In this document: positions 32,691 through 42,193 of the stretch, in pieces
Layout: each line of letters begins with the position of its first letter
Numbering within the stretch: the stretch's first letter is position 1
Assembly: GCA_963827135.1 (NCBI GenBank)
Contig: CAWGZX010000005.1
Location: 186,001 to 250,000, forward strand
Direction: 5' to 3'
Origin: JAJRAN01 sp963827135
GTDB lineage: Archaea > Thermoplasmatota > Thermoplasmata > Methanomassiliicoccales > UBA472
DNA: 64,000 nt
Made by a program: the position numbers and the translations under genes
The notes under the pieces: generated by a model
The model's input: only the letters and a program-made list of their open reading frames with translations
Told to the model about the DNA's origin: nothing
The model's database searches: none

Positions 32691-33452
32691 ATGACCAACG
32701 AACTTTTCGTACATGAGTACAAGCATCTCAAGCTGGACCGCGCCATGGTGGTGATCGGATTCCCAAGCATCGGCCTTGTCAGCTCCATAGCCGCCAACTT
32801 CATCGTCAAGCAAATGAAGCTGGAGAAGGTGGCCGCCATCATATCGGACGATTTCCCTCCCTATTCCATCGTACATGAGGGCAATATCATCCCCCCGATG
32901 CGCATCCATGCTGGCTCTCGCATCTGCGACGAGAAGGGCGAGAAGTGCGAGCACCTCGTGGTCATCACCTCGGAGTTCATGCCCCCACCCAATCTCCTGC
33001 GGCCCGTGGTCGACCTGATAATCGAATGGGGCAGGAAGTACGACGCCAACACCATCCTCACCCTGGAAGGCATTAACATGGGCGACAACCCGGAACAGAA
33101 GGAGATATTGGCCGTGGCGACGGGCGAGAGGTGCAAGAGCATGCTCTCCAGGTACGGGCTCAAGGAGTTCAACGAGGGCATGGTATCAGGGCTCTCGGGA
33201 GTGATGCTATCGGAGGGCGACCGCCTCAACCAGGACGTGATCTGCCTTCTAGGGCCGGCTCGGGTGGACTATCCTGACGCCAGAGGAGCCGCGAGACTAC
33301 TGGAGCAAGTGGCCAAGTTGCTCCCCGAGCTTAAGCTCGACCCCGAACCGCTGTTCAAGGAGGCGGAGACGGTGGAGAGGGAGCTGCGCTCCAATCTGGA
33401 GAGGATGAAGTCGTCTTCGCGCAGGACCGACGAATCCGTCCTTTACGGATGA
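32691..33452 (+). CDS. PAC2-family protein (proteasome assembly chaperone homolog)
   Basis: A 253-residue protein with the PAC2 opening AMVVIGFPSIGLVSSIAANF and the middle LTLEGINMGDNPE. Archaeal members are homologs of proteasome assembly chaperone 2 and of ATP-grasp-associated PAC2 proteins. The C-terminus is a charged helix. It is likely to be involved in proteasome assembly, although archaeal proteasomes assemble without it in vitro. It is divergent from the M16 peptidase with a 147-nt gap. Confidence 0.85.
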   Translation: MTNELFVHEYKHLKLDRAMVVIGFPSIGLVSSIAANFIVKQMKLEKVAAIISDDFPPYSIVHEGNIIPPMRIHAGSRICDEKGEKCEHLVVITSEFMPPPNLLRPVVDLIIEWGRKYDANTILTLEGINMGDNPEQKEILAVATGERCKSMLSRYGLKEFNEGMVSGLSGVMLSEGDRLNQDVICLLGPARVDYPDARGAARLLEQVAKLLPELKLDPEPLFKEAETVERELRSNLERMKSSSRRTDESVLYG

Positions 33453-33635
33453 TCGCTCAGAGGATGCTGCCTACCAGGGCAGCCTCTTGGAGGCCTCTCG
33501 AATATTTTTATGCACTATACCGAGCGGCTTGATGGTTTGTTCCATCCTCCAGACATTGCGCCCGCTCCGCTCATAAGCAAGATGACTGCTGGACGAACAA
33601 TGATTAATAACGTCACAGGACCATCCCGCTCCAGC

Positions 33636-34148
33636 ATGGAGAAGAGAAGGATCATACGCAAGGTCTGCCTCCTTGGCGACGGCGGGGTAGGGAAGACTAG
33701 CTTGGTTCGCCGCTACGTCGAGGACTCCTTCCGGGACGAGTACATCGTCTCATTCGGCACCAAGGTCTCTAAGAAGGTGCTAGACCTTGGCGATACGGAG
33801 CTTACCCTGATGCTCTGGGATATATTAGGCCAGAAGAGCGATGATGCGCTGCACTCTGCCTATTACAAGGGGGCCAACGGCGCTTTACTGGTATGCGATG
33901 TCACTCGAGAGCAGACGGTCGAGCACCTTGGCAAATGGAAGGACAGTCTCCTCAATTCCGCGCCAGGCGCTAAAATCATCATGGTGGCGAACAAGGCGGA
34001 CCTCGGACCAAAGGTCCCACTGGACAAATTGGAGTCGATGGCGGGGATCCTGGGAGGGAAGATGGTGATGACCTCGGCCAAGACCGGAGAGGGGGTCGAG
34101 GGCGCTTTCTATGCTCTAGGAGGAGCCATAATGGAGGCAGGGAAATGA
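33636..34148 (+). CDS. Ras/Rab-like small GTPase
   Basis: A 170-residue G-domain protein with GDGGVGKTS (G1), WDILGQ (G3, Gln present), NKAD (G4) and TSAK (G5). It resembles eukaryotic Rab/Arf more than bacterial Era-type GTPases; no lipid-attachment Cys is visible at the C-terminus. The start is chosen at 33636 to give the short N-terminus of the family; the frame is open back to 33510, where a TATA-like atattttta (33501-33509) lies. The stop overlaps the ATG of the V4R-DUF835 gene. Confidence 0.85.
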   Translation: MEKRRIIRKVCLLGDGGVGKTSLVRRYVEDSFRDEYIVSFGTKVSKKVLDLGDTELTLMLWDILGQKSDDALHSAYYKGANGALLVCDVTREQTVEHLGKWKDSLLNSAPGAKIIMVANKADLGPKVPLDKLESMAGILGGKMVMTSAKTGEGVEGAFYALGGAIMEAGK

Positions 34149-35086
34149 GTCAGCAGCCCAACCCGTTCTTCGTCATGCCTGGATCGGCGCTGATCGACCT
34201 CCGCGAGGAATTGGAGCTGATCGAGGACGAGAAGGCCAAGGAGACCCTCGCCCGATATGGCTATCGAGCCGGGGTCGGCCTCATCAAATCCCTCGGGGTG
34301 GAGGTCTCCTCCTTCGAGGAGTTCAAGGAGGTCCTCCCGCAGCTATGGTCGGAGACCGGGCTGGGAAGGATGCGGATCAAGGAGGCCGACCAGGATAGCA
34401 TCACAGTCACCTTCGAGGAGTCCATCGAGGCGCGCCATGGGAGGCGCTGCGATTTCACCCGCGGCTATCTGTCCGGGATGGTCTCCAACCTGCTCAAGCG
34501 CAAGTACGAATCGCAGGAGAGCGAGTGCATCGCCGACGGCAAGTACCGCTGCGTGCACATCTTGAAGCCCGTGGAGGGGACCTTCAAGGGGGGCAGGCAG
34601 CTCGCCGAGGGGGAGCGCAAGCACTCCCTGGAGCCTGGCTACTCCTATCTGATCGAGTCGGAGGACCCCTATGCCGGCTTCGACGTCTTCCTTGATTATG
34701 TGTCCCATGGGAGCAAGGGCATGTGGATCTCCCGCGAATATCCCGAGAAGGTGAAGAAGAAGTTCGAAATCGGGGACCTGCCGCACCTTTGGCTCTCTTA
34801 TGAGAGGGACATCGCCTACGCTCGCGAGCCGACCAACATCCCCCTGATCTACGCCGAGATCAAGGGCTTCCTCGACAACTCCGATGGGGGGATCGTGCTG
34901 CTGTCCGGCCTCGAGTACATGATGTCCCAGAACACCTTCCTCAAGGTGCTGAAGTTCCTGCAGCTGTTGAACGAGAACGTGGCGGTCAAGGACGCCTTGC
35001 TCATTATCCCCCTGAGCCCTCCAGCCCTCTCCGCGAGGGAGGTCAAGATGCTCGAGCGCGAACTGCGCATCTTCCAGCCTATGTGA
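34145..35086 (+). CDS. V4R-domain and DUF835 sensor protein, GTPase partner
   Basis: A 313-residue protein. The N-terminal part (about 20-150) is a V4R-like small-molecule domain with conserved Cys residues (SECIADGKYRCVHI). The C-terminal part (about 165-313) is DUF835, with LIESEDPYAGFDVFLDY and GGIVLLSGLEYMMSQNTF. DUF835 is a RecA-like inactive ATPase-type fold found in archaeal signalling proteins. Its ATG overlaps the GTPase stop by 4 nt. It may act as regulator or effector of the GTPase; this is inference. Confidence 0.8.
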   Translation: MSQQPNPFFVMPGSALIDLREELELIEDEKAKETLARYGYRAGVGLIKSLGVEVSSFEEFKEVLPQLWSETGLGRMRIKEADQDSITVTFEESIEARHGRRCDFTRGYLSGMVSNLLKRKYESQESECIADGKYRCVHILKPVEGTFKGGRQLAEGERKHSLEPGYSYLIESEDPYAGFDVFLDYVSHGSKGMWISREYPEKVKKKFEIGDLPHLWLSYERDIAYAREPTNIPLIYAEIKGFLDNSDGGIVLLSGLEYMMSQNTFLKVLKFLQLLNENVAVKDALLIIPLSPPALSAREVKMLERELRIFQPM

Positions 35087-35139
35087 AAGCTTGTCCCGAT
35101 GGGAATAAACTTAAATTCTGAAATCCGATAACTCGCCTT

Positions 35140-35610
35140 ATGAACCTAGTCCCCAAGAAGTTCTTCATAACTTCAGGGTGCGCAGTGAGCAAGGTCTCGG
35201 ACCTGAACGCGTTCGATGAGGCGCTGAAGGCCGCGAAGATCGGCGAGCAGAACCTCGTGTCCGTGTCCTCGGTCCTGCCAATCGGCGCCAAGCAGGTGCC
35301 GGTCCGGGACCTGCCGATGGGCAACATCACCCATTGCGTGCTAGCTCAGATGCGAGGGGGCGAAGGTGAGATGATTTGCGCGGGCATCGCCTACGCCTTC
35401 CGCAAGGACGGCAAGGGCGGTTACGTGGCAGAGGGCCACATGCACGGCACCAAGAAGGCCCTCAAGGAGGTCCTGGAATGGAAGATGACGGAGATGGCCA
35501 AGCTGCGAGGCATCGAGCTCAAGACCATCCACTACGCCATCGAGGAGCTGTCCATCCCCATGGACCATTACGGCGCCTGCGTCGCTTCGGCGGTCTTCGT
35601 CGAGTTCTGA
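35140..35610 (+). CDS. pdaD: Pyruvoyl-dependent arginine decarboxylase
   Basis: A 156-residue proenzyme that cleaves itself between S43 and S44 in SVSSVLP to form a pyruvoyl group. It makes agmatine, the first step of archaeal polyamine synthesis and of agmatidine. GGEGEMICAGIAYAF and HYGACVA match the family. There is no Shine-Dalgarno motif and an AT-rich element ends near 35120, so the message is probably leaderless. The stop overlaps the next start by 1 nt. Confidence 0.95.
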   Translation: MNLVPKKFFITSGCAVSKVSDLNAFDEALKAAKIGEQNLVSVSSVLPIGAKQVPVRDLPMGNITHCVLAQMRGGEGEMICAGIAYAFRKDGKGGYVAEGHMHGTKKALKEVLEWKMTEMAKLRGIELKTIHYAIEELSIPMDHYGACVASAVFVEF

Positions 35611-36056
35611 TGTTCGGAGTGATCATCTGCCCCAAGTGCCATCGTGCCAGGGGCGTCTCCCTTTCAACCAGCAAGGCCAAGTGCCCCCATTGCGGGCACA
35701 GCATCGACGTCTCTCTGGCCAAGGTCTATCACCGCACCGATTCCCACGAGGAATTGGTCCTGGCGGTCCAGAAGGTGACAGAGCGCTTGGCGGTGGACAT
35801 CGAGGACTATCCTGCCAAGAAGAAGAGGAGGAGCAAGCCCAAGAGCCTGGAGGGGAAGAGGTCTTTTCGCACCGAGGAGGACCTTCGCCAGCTGATCGGC
35901 GAACTCTCCGCCGCCAAGGGTGAGTTCTCCCTTCAGGACATCTCGTCCAAGGCCGGGGTGGACGAGCCCAAGGCGGAGAAGATAGCGCAGGCGATGATTG
36001 ATGCAGGTTTAGCCTACGAGCCCGGCCCTGGCCGGTTCAAGCCGCTGTCGCCCTGA
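35610..36056 (+). CDS. Zinc-ribbon plus winged-helix protein
   Basis: A 148-residue protein with an N-terminal zinc ribbon (CPKC near 8, CPHC near 30), a basic linker (AKKKRRSKPK) and a C-terminal helix-turn-helix with GEFSLQDISSKAGVDEPKAE. The make-up is that of an archaeal DNA- or RNA-binding protein of the DUF5817-like type. The ATG overlaps the pdaD stop, so the two are co-translated. Confidence 0.7.
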   Translation: MFGVIICPKCHRARGVSLSTSKAKCPHCGHSIDVSLAKVYHRTDSHEELVLAVQKVTERLAVDIEDYPAKKKRRSKPKSLEGKRSFRTEEDLRQLIGELSAAKGEFSLQDISSKAGVDEPKAEKIAQAMIDAGLAYEPGPGRFKPLSP

Positions 36057-37187
36057 CGCGCGACCCTGATGAAGGTGCCTGCATACAAGCGCGGACGTTG
36101 TCAAAGAGGGAGCCCACGGTGACCGATTCTAGGCTTTCGGAGTGCTCGAGCGAGATGAAGCCCTCCTCGTAGGAAGGCCCCTGGCCAGGAGGATAGGAGC
36201 CCTCGTCATAATAGTAGTTGAACGAGTAATAGAAGTCGCTGAGGTGCTCACCGTTCCCGTCATCGGTGTACTCGACGATGCGGTTCGGCATCCAGCGCAT
36301 GAAATCACGATTGACGGTATCGATCGCCACGGTCTCCGACCCCCCCTCCTCAGAGGGACATAGGCCTGGACCCAGCCATGCCCGAACCAATCGTCCTGGC
36401 CCTTGTCGTACAGCGCGCCAAGCTGAATCCAGGCAGGGACGCCCGAGGCCCGGGCCAATGAGCAGAACAGCATGGCCTGGTCGTCGCAGTCGCCTATCAT
36501 CGATTCCATGGTCTGTTCGCTGGTCTTCGGCGTCCCTGATGTGCTCAGGGTCGTGTAGCCAATGTTCTTGATAGTCCACTTGTAGATGAGATCGAGGATC
36601 ACGAAAACGTTGGTCTCGTTGCCTACGATCTCTTGGGCCTTCTGCTTGATGGCCATGGAGCTCATATCGATCATCCAGCCATCGTCCGTGGCCCATTCGT
36701 TCTGCAAATAATCGTCCTTGATGCTGAGGGGCACGTCCTCGGTCGTACCTGCGTCCTGAGCATCTATGTCCCAGACCTGGGTGTCCACCCTTATCTCATA
36801 GGTCATGTGCACCGTGAAGGTCTGGGTCCCCGTGAGTATACCGTGCTCCCATACCATCCATTCGTCGCCGTACCTGAGGACCTGGTCCCCGCGAGGCGAT
36901 GCTGAGACCGATAGCACCTGCTGCAGGGAATAACCATCTCCCGTCACATGGCGAGGCAAGGGCACATCCAAGGTGAAGCTGTCGATGGTACCTGCGTTGG
37001 CATCTACCGAGAGGGTCCTTTCCAGACGGTAGTTGGCATAGGCGGGTACCTTCTCCTGGAACGGCGACAGCAGGAACTGGGATATGGCGTTCTGGGCCGC
37101 GGGGGTGATGAGGATGACCGCCACCAACAGTAGGACGATGAGAACGACGACGATCTTGAGCGCGCTCCCTCGCCCATCCCTGTCCAT
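36037..37187 (-). pseudogene. Transglutaminase-like membrane-anchored protein, frame broken by one base
   Basis: An N-terminal transmembrane helix (about 10-30) is followed by an exported beta-rich region and a transglutaminase-core domain: IGDCDDQAM (C234) and GHGWVQAY (H270). The third triad residue, the Asp of VAIDTVNR, and the last ~100 residues lie in another frame. Adding one base to the seven-C run 36340-36346 (G run on the minus strand) joins the two halves into one protein ending at 36037. The gene is therefore either an assembly error or a recent frameshift. It overlaps the previous gene tail to tail by 20 nt. Confidence 0.75.
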
Positions 37188-37208
37188 AGTTACCAGACCC
37201 GCGGTCGG

Positions 37209-37925
37209 CTAATTCAACTTTTCGACTCTGGCCGCATATTTGGTAACACCTTCCTTGATCAAGGCGGGGAGCACCTGGAAGTGCACGCGGTAGTACCAGT
37301 AAACGGTGATCGCCGTCGCCACGACCAGGCAGACATATCCTAGGATGGAGGCCGGGCCGGAAAAGAACCCGATCATGACCAGGTTGTAGGCCAGATGGAC
37401 GAGGATGGCGTTGGCGAGAAAGCCGAAGGGCTGCCCCTTGGTCACGCCCACCCCGATGATCGCCCCGGTCGCTCCATTGAGCAGGCAGAGCTGGATGGCG
37501 AAGACCATGAATATGACGTAGTCGAGCGGGGTCGGAGCTATCTCCCCGAGCCTCAAGGCGGTCAAGGACCCCCATATGTAGCCAATGGCCACGGTGCCGC
37601 CCATGCCTAGGCCGATCGTCAGCCCATAGAACGGCGTGTCGAGCTTCCGAGAGAACCTCTTGAGGTTCAGGACCAGCACCTTCACCGCCTCATAGATGAC
37701 GGCGAAGATGAGGGCGAACGCCACCTCCTCCAGAGGGAAGTACTGCTGAACCGCGTAGATGACGACCCCCAGTACCATCCCGACCGGGAGGAGACCGAAC
37801 ACCCTGCGGTCGTCGAAGAAGGGTTTCTCCACTGCGGGGTAGGTGTAGTCTTTGAGGGTCCAATACATCAAGGCCAGCGCCACGCCCATTCCCATGGCCG
37901 CGGCGATGTACATGTCATAATTCAT
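37209..37925 (-). CDS. PrsW-like multi-pass membrane protein
   Basis: A 238-residue protein with seven or eight predicted helices. Motifs such as EEVAFALIFAVIYEAVK and LVHLAYN resemble the glutamate and histidine sites of the PrsW/CPBP intramembrane proteases, but the match is partial. It is on the same strand as, and 21 nt upstream of, the transglutaminase-like gene and is probably in the same operon. The exact function is uncertain. Confidence 0.55.
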   Translation of the reverse strand: MNYDMYIAAAMGMGVALALMYWTLKDYTYPAVEKPFFDDRRVFGLLPVGMVLGVVIYAVQQYFPLEEVAFALIFAVIYEAVKVLVLNLKRFSRKLDTPFYGLTIGLGMGGTVAIGYIWGSLTALRLGEIAPTPLDYVIFMVFAIQLCLLNGATGAIIGVGVTKGQPFGFLANAILVHLAYNLVMIGFFSGPASILGYVCLVVATAITVYWYYRVHFQVLPALIKEGVTKYAARVEKLN

Positions 37926-37967
37926 TACGCCACTGCGACGCCTTCACCCTATATAATTTTGACTAGC

Positions 37968-39872
37968 TCAGGCGCCTCCCCGTTCCTCTGCCACCAGCTT
38001 GTCGTAGTAGTGCGCGACCACGCAGGCCTCCACGCACTTTCCGCAGTTCGCGCATCGCTCCTCATCGACCTCGAGCCCTTCCTCGATGACGATTGCCTGC
38101 TTCGGGCAGTTCTTGACGCAGATGCCGCACTTGGTGCAAAGCTGTGCCCTGAGGAAGGCCTTGACCCCCGATTCGAAGGCCTTGGACGCTTGTTCGGGGG
38201 TGGGTGCGTTCGCCACCACTTGGCCTCCAGCGAATACTTTGATTGTGGATTTCCCGACCTTGGTGAGGGCGACCCCGTACTCCTCGGCCACCTTCGTCTT
38301 GCCGACCGTCTTGAGGGCCTCTCCCACCGAGCCGAAGCCTCGGCGCGCGGGCGCGGATATCACGCCCTCGACCGAGTACCCGCCAGTGACGCAGGGGCTT
38401 ATCCCCTTTACCAGCCTCAGCCTGAGGCTGTCCGCCCTTTGATGCGGGACCTGGAGGTCGGCCTGTTCGGCCAAGAGCCTCATCTTCGGAGGTAGGACCT
38501 TCCAGCGCCAGAATCCGTAGCGCACGAAGTCCCTTCCTGCCTTGTTCCTCTCCGCCCAATCCAGGAGATGCCTCTCCCATCTCGAGTGCAGGTCGGGATG
38601 GAGGGAGGCGGTCGACCTCCATTCGCTGGCCAGGCATGCCGGGCAGAGATAGCAGCCGATGCGCTCGAAATCCTCCTCATATAGAGGATTATAATCCAGC
38701 CCCTTCCACCAGATGTAGCCCCAGACCTCCGCGGCTATCCATCCCCGGATAGGGTTGAGGATGGTCTGGTTGGGCACGAAGGGGTTGCTCTCCACGAAAC
38801 CGATCTCCGAGCGGGCGAATGACTCCAGCGCGCGGTTGCCCTCGATCGTCACCGTCCCCTGGGGGAAGGTACGCTCGATGGCTTCGGTAAGGGGGGCGAG
38901 CTTGCAAACCTTGCAGCACCAGCGGAAGTCCTTGGCCGGAGGGCCGAAGGCGTCCACCTGCTCCCAGAAGGCGTTCCCGGCATCGGCCACGAGCAATCGC
39001 TCCTTGTGCTTCTCAGCGAAGCTGCGCACGTATTTCGAGGTCTCGGGGAACTCCAGCCCAGTGTCGATGAAGACCAGGGTGTAGGACTTGAGCGCCTTCT
39101 TGACGATGCCATAGCAGGCAAGGGAGTCCTTGCCTCCACTGAAGGAGAGAGTCACCGGCTCCTTGCGATTGAGGGCGAACGACTTGACATCGCTCACCGC
39201 TTTGGACTCTATCTCCTTCAGATATGAGACGTTGGAGTTGACGAACTCGGCCCATGTGGAGCGACCTGGGGACCAGACCTCGGCGAGCTTGCCTACCTCC
39301 TTGACATGGAGGCTAATCCGGCACCCCTCGCCCAATGAGCATGCGGACCGGGCCTTTGCGGAGCACACCAGCCCGCCGGCGACAGCGATCACTGGGTCGC
39401 CATCATGGACGCCCTCGTCGATATCCAGGACCTCTTGAGGAGGGATGTTCTTACCCTTCAGGTGGCCTAGCTGGTGCCTCATCGTCGCCTTCCCCTTCCT
39501 CGCCGCCTGCACCATAAGCAATGCGCCGTCCGCTTTAAGCTCCAGGACGAAGCCCTGCTTGCGCAGATCGAAGCGCAGGGTCCCTACCACCCTCCCTCCG
39601 ACCACGATCTCGTCGGTACGGTCCTCCCCCGATACCTTGTTCAGGAATATCGGACGACCTTCGAGGATGCTGCCCGCGCCGAAGTGCCTCTCGAAAAGGT
39701 CGGCTACCAGCTGATGGCTCTTGCCCAGGGCTGGACGGATGTCGCCTGGTAAGGAGACCAGGAACGGCCTTCCCCCCAAGCCGCACGCGTCGCAGCTCCT
39801 GCCTAGAAGGAGCGTCCCGCACCTGTCGCACCAATGAAACTCTGCCTTGCCATGCCTCGGCCTGTTCGCCAT
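37968..39872 (-). CDS. PAPS-reductase-like protein with zinc ribbon and ferredoxin domain
   Basis: A 634-residue fusion. It has an N-terminal zinc ribbon (CDRC...CDAC), a central PP-loop domain with SFSGGKDSLAC and a Cys set CCKVC / CYLCPAC. The C-terminal part carries two 4Fe-4S ferredoxin motifs, CTKCGICVKNCP and CANCGKCVEAC. This order matches archaeal proteins of the PAPS/APS reductase family found in methanogens (MJ0973 type); the true substrate may be a thiolation or sulfur-transfer target rather than PAPS. Confidence 0.85.
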   Translation of the reverse strand: MANRPRHGKAEFHWCDRCGTLLLGRSCDACGLGGRPFLVSLPGDIRPALGKSHQLVADLFERHFGAGSILEGRPIFLNKVSGEDRTDEIVVGGRVVGTLRFDLRKQGFVLELKADGALLMVQAARKGKATMRHQLGHLKGKNIPPQEVLDIDEGVHDGDPVIAVAGGLVCSAKARSACSLGEGCRISLHVKEVGKLAEVWSPGRSTWAEFVNSNVSYLKEIESKAVSDVKSFALNRKEPVTLSFSGGKDSLACYGIVKKALKSYTLVFIDTGLEFPETSKYVRSFAEKHKERLLVADAGNAFWEQVDAFGPPAKDFRWCCKVCKLAPLTEAIERTFPQGTVTIEGNRALESFARSEIGFVESNPFVPNQTILNPIRGWIAAEVWGYIWWKGLDYNPLYEEDFERIGCYLCPACLASEWRSTASLHPDLHSRWERHLLDWAERNKAGRDFVRYGFWRWKVLPPKMRLLAEQADLQVPHQRADSLRLRLVKGISPCVTGGYSVEGVISAPARRGFGSVGEALKTVGKTKVAEEYGVALTKVGKSTIKVFAGGQVVANAPTPEQASKAFESGVKAFLRAQLCTKCGICVKNCPKQAIVIEEGLEVDEERCANCGKCVEACVVAHYYDKLVAEERGGA

Positions 39873-39995
39873 AATCCTGCAGCATTCGGCATGCCTCTAC
39901 TTCAATCTTCCTGGGGATGAATCCGGACGCCCTGGCTTGTCGAAATGGCAAGGGGATAGGCTAAAATAGCGTCATCGGAATGAGGCGGAGGTCGA

Positions 39996-40631
39996 GTGCA
40001 GAGAATGTACGATGATCAGGGCGCGCTGTACATCCCTCCCGGTCACGGGAAGATAAGGTTCAGCAAGACGGAGACTTTGCACATACTCGTCGGTTTGGCC
40101 GCCCTGATCTTCGCTTTCTACATGATGTTGACGCACGACATTGACCCGACCTTCGATGAGAGCATGTACTATCTCGCGGCGGCAACCGTCGCGGTGGTCA
40201 CCGGCTTCTTGCTTCATGAGCTGGCGCATAAGTTCTTGGCCCAGAAGTACGGGGCTTGGGCAGAGTTCCGAGTTTACCCGTTGGGATTGATATTGGCGTT
40301 GTTCCTCGCCCTCTTGTCTGGTATCGTTTTCGCGGCGCCGGGCGCGGTCTACATCCAGGGCAGGATCACCAAGGAGCAGAATGGAAAGATAAGCCTGGCC
40401 GGACCGGGGCTGAACCTAGTCTTCGGTCTTGCTTGCATAGCCCTGCTCTTCTTCCTGCCCCTGGAGATCATCTTCATCGTCGGATGGATCAACCTGTTCC
40501 TGGCCGCATTCAACCTCATCCCCTTCGGTCCTTTGGACGGGGCTAAGGTGTTCAGGTGGAACGCCGGGATCTATGTCCTGGTCATGGGGGCAGCCATCGC
40601 CTCCCTTGTGGGCACCTGGTACCTGCTCTGA
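39996..40631 (+). CDS. Site-2 protease (M50) family protein
   Basis: A 211-residue membrane metalloprotease. HELAHKF (H74, E75, H78) is the HExxH zinc site in a membrane helix, and FGPLDGAKVF supplies the distal Asp. It has about six helices and no PDZ domain, as in compact archaeal members. Such proteases cut membrane-bound regulators or signal remnants. It is divergent from the PAPS-reductase-like gene. Confidence 0.88.
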   Translation: MQRMYDDQGALYIPPGHGKIRFSKTETLHILVGLAALIFAFYMMLTHDIDPTFDESMYYLAAATVAVVTGFLLHELAHKFLAQKYGAWAEFRVYPLGLILALFLALLSGIVFAAPGAVYIQGRITKEQNGKISLAGPGLNLVFGLACIALLFFLPLEIIFIVGWINLFLAAFNLIPFGPLDGAKVFRWNAGIYVLVMGAAIASLVGTWYLL

Positions 40632-40635
40632 GGAA

Positions 40636-42069
40636 CTAGGATTCGTACCTCGGGCAGGGATAGCGCAACTTGCGGATGATGCTACCTTCCCAGTCCATCA
40701 TCTTGCCGGGGTTCAGGATGTTATTGGGGTCCATGGCGCGCTTCAGGAGGCGCATGGTCTCCAGCGCCTGCGGGCGCTCCCTGGCCATGTAAGGCGCCTT
40801 GGATATGCCCACCCCGTGTTCGCCGGTGACCGTTCCTCCTAGTGATATGACTGCGTCGAATATCTCGCCTACCGCCCTCTCCCCCCTCTGCCAATAATCT
40901 TCGGAGGTGGGGTCGAGCAGCATCTTGGTATGCAGGTTGCCATCGGCCGCATGGCCATAGGTTCCGACGATGACGCCGTTCCTCTTGGCGATGGCCTGGA
41001 AAGCCACCACAGCATCCGGTATCTTGGAGATGGGGACGGCCATGTCGTCCGCCAAGGACACGGAGACCAAACCGGCGCCATAGCGCGACAAGGAGGACAT
41101 TATGCTCTTCCTCCCATAGGTCCATTTGGCCATTTGTTTGGGATCAGTGGAGACCTCCACGCCTGTGGCCCCGACCTCCTGGCAGATCTGCCTCACTGTC
41201 GCGGCCTCCTTCTCCACCATCTCCGGCTCGCCGTCGACCTCAATCATGCACAACGCCTCGACGTCTGGGAAGCCCGCCTTGACCGTCTTGTTGACGGCCT
41301 TGATGCAAGTGGAGTCCATCAGCTCGATGGCCGATGGGATGAGCGGCTTGGCTATGATCTTGGATACGCATTTCCCCGCGAGCTCCAAAGTGGTGAAGGC
41401 GGCCAGGATCATGGCAGCTTTTTTGGCCTTGGGGGCGATTCGAAGGGTCGCCTCTGTGATTATGCCAAGGGTTCCCTCGCTGCCCACGAAGAGCCGCTCC
41501 AGCTGATAGCCCGAAGAGTTCTTCATAGTACGGGTGCCAACTTTAATGACCTCTCCGCTGGCCAACACCACTTCCAGACCCAGGACGTAATCCCGCATGG
41601 CCCCATACTTGATCGCCCTCATCCCCGAGGCGTTGGTGGCGATCATTCCGCCGATGGTGCAGGCCTCGCCGCTTCCAGGCGCGGTCGGTATCGAGAACTT
41701 GAATGGGGCTAGTGCCTCCATGAGCTTGTCATAGACCGCCCCTGCCTGGCAAACGCAGAAAAGGTCCTCGACCCTTATCTCCTTGATGGCGTTCATCCTG
41801 GTCATGTCCAGGACGATGCCCCCTCGGATGGGGACGGCGCTACCGCACAGCCCGGTCCCCCCACCGCGGGCAAGTATGGGGATCTTGCGCTCATTGGCCA
41901 ATTTCACGACCCTCGATACCTGATCGGTGCTGGTCGGCTGTACCACGATCTCGGGCGAGCTGTGATGGATGGAGGCGTCGAAGCCGTAGGTATAGAGATC
42001 CGCGACCTTCGTGGAGCATCTTCCTTCCCCGACCATCCGTTCGATGGCTTCAATATCGCTTCGGTCCAA
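40636..42069 (-). CDS. FAD-linked oxidoreductase (GlcD/D-lactate dehydrogenase type)
   Basis: A 477-residue flavoprotein. The FAD_binding_4 domain has ILARGGGTGLCGSAVP and PGSGEACTIGGMIATNASG; the C-terminal FAD-oxidase domain has TVTGEHGVGISK. It oxidises 2-hydroxy acids such as D-lactate or glycolate. The usual GlcF-type Fe-S partner is not adjacent; HdrBC at 28-30 kb carries similar CCG domains. It is convergent with the S2P gene. Confidence 0.9.
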   Translation of the reverse strand: MDRSDIEAIERMVGEGRCSTKVADLYTYGFDASIHHSSPEIVVQPTSTDQVSRVVKLANERKIPILARGGGTGLCGSAVPIRGGIVLDMTRMNAIKEIRVEDLFCVCQAGAVYDKLMEALAPFKFSIPTAPGSGEACTIGGMIATNASGMRAIKYGAMRDYVLGLEVVLASGEVIKVGTRTMKNSSGYQLERLFVGSEGTLGIITEATLRIAPKAKKAAMILAAFTTLELAGKCVSKIIAKPLIPSAIELMDSTCIKAVNKTVKAGFPDVEALCMIEVDGEPEMVEKEAATVRQICQEVGATGVEVSTDPKQMAKWTYGRKSIMSSLSRYGAGLVSVSLADDMAVPISKIPDAVVAFQAIAKRNGVIVGTYGHAADGNLHTKMLLDPTSEDYWQRGERAVGEIFDAVISLGGTVTGEHGVGISKAPYMARERPQALETMRLLKRAMDPNNILNPGKMMDWEGSIIRKLRYPCPRYES

Positions 42070-42193
42070 TGGAATCGATTGAGAAATCGAGCACCGACTA
42101 ATAAATTGTGCCTCGCAAGGTCATGCGGATTTCGGGATGCGTCTTGATGGCGGTTGTCCTTGAAAGTGTTTTATACCGGCCTTCAGTTTCACG

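Noticed and set aside
36129..36345. The in-frame Arg/Ser/Thr-rich C-terminus of the transglutaminase-like protein
   Set aside because: It is low complexity and lacks the catalytic Asp, while the alternative frame has normal protein composition and the Asp.
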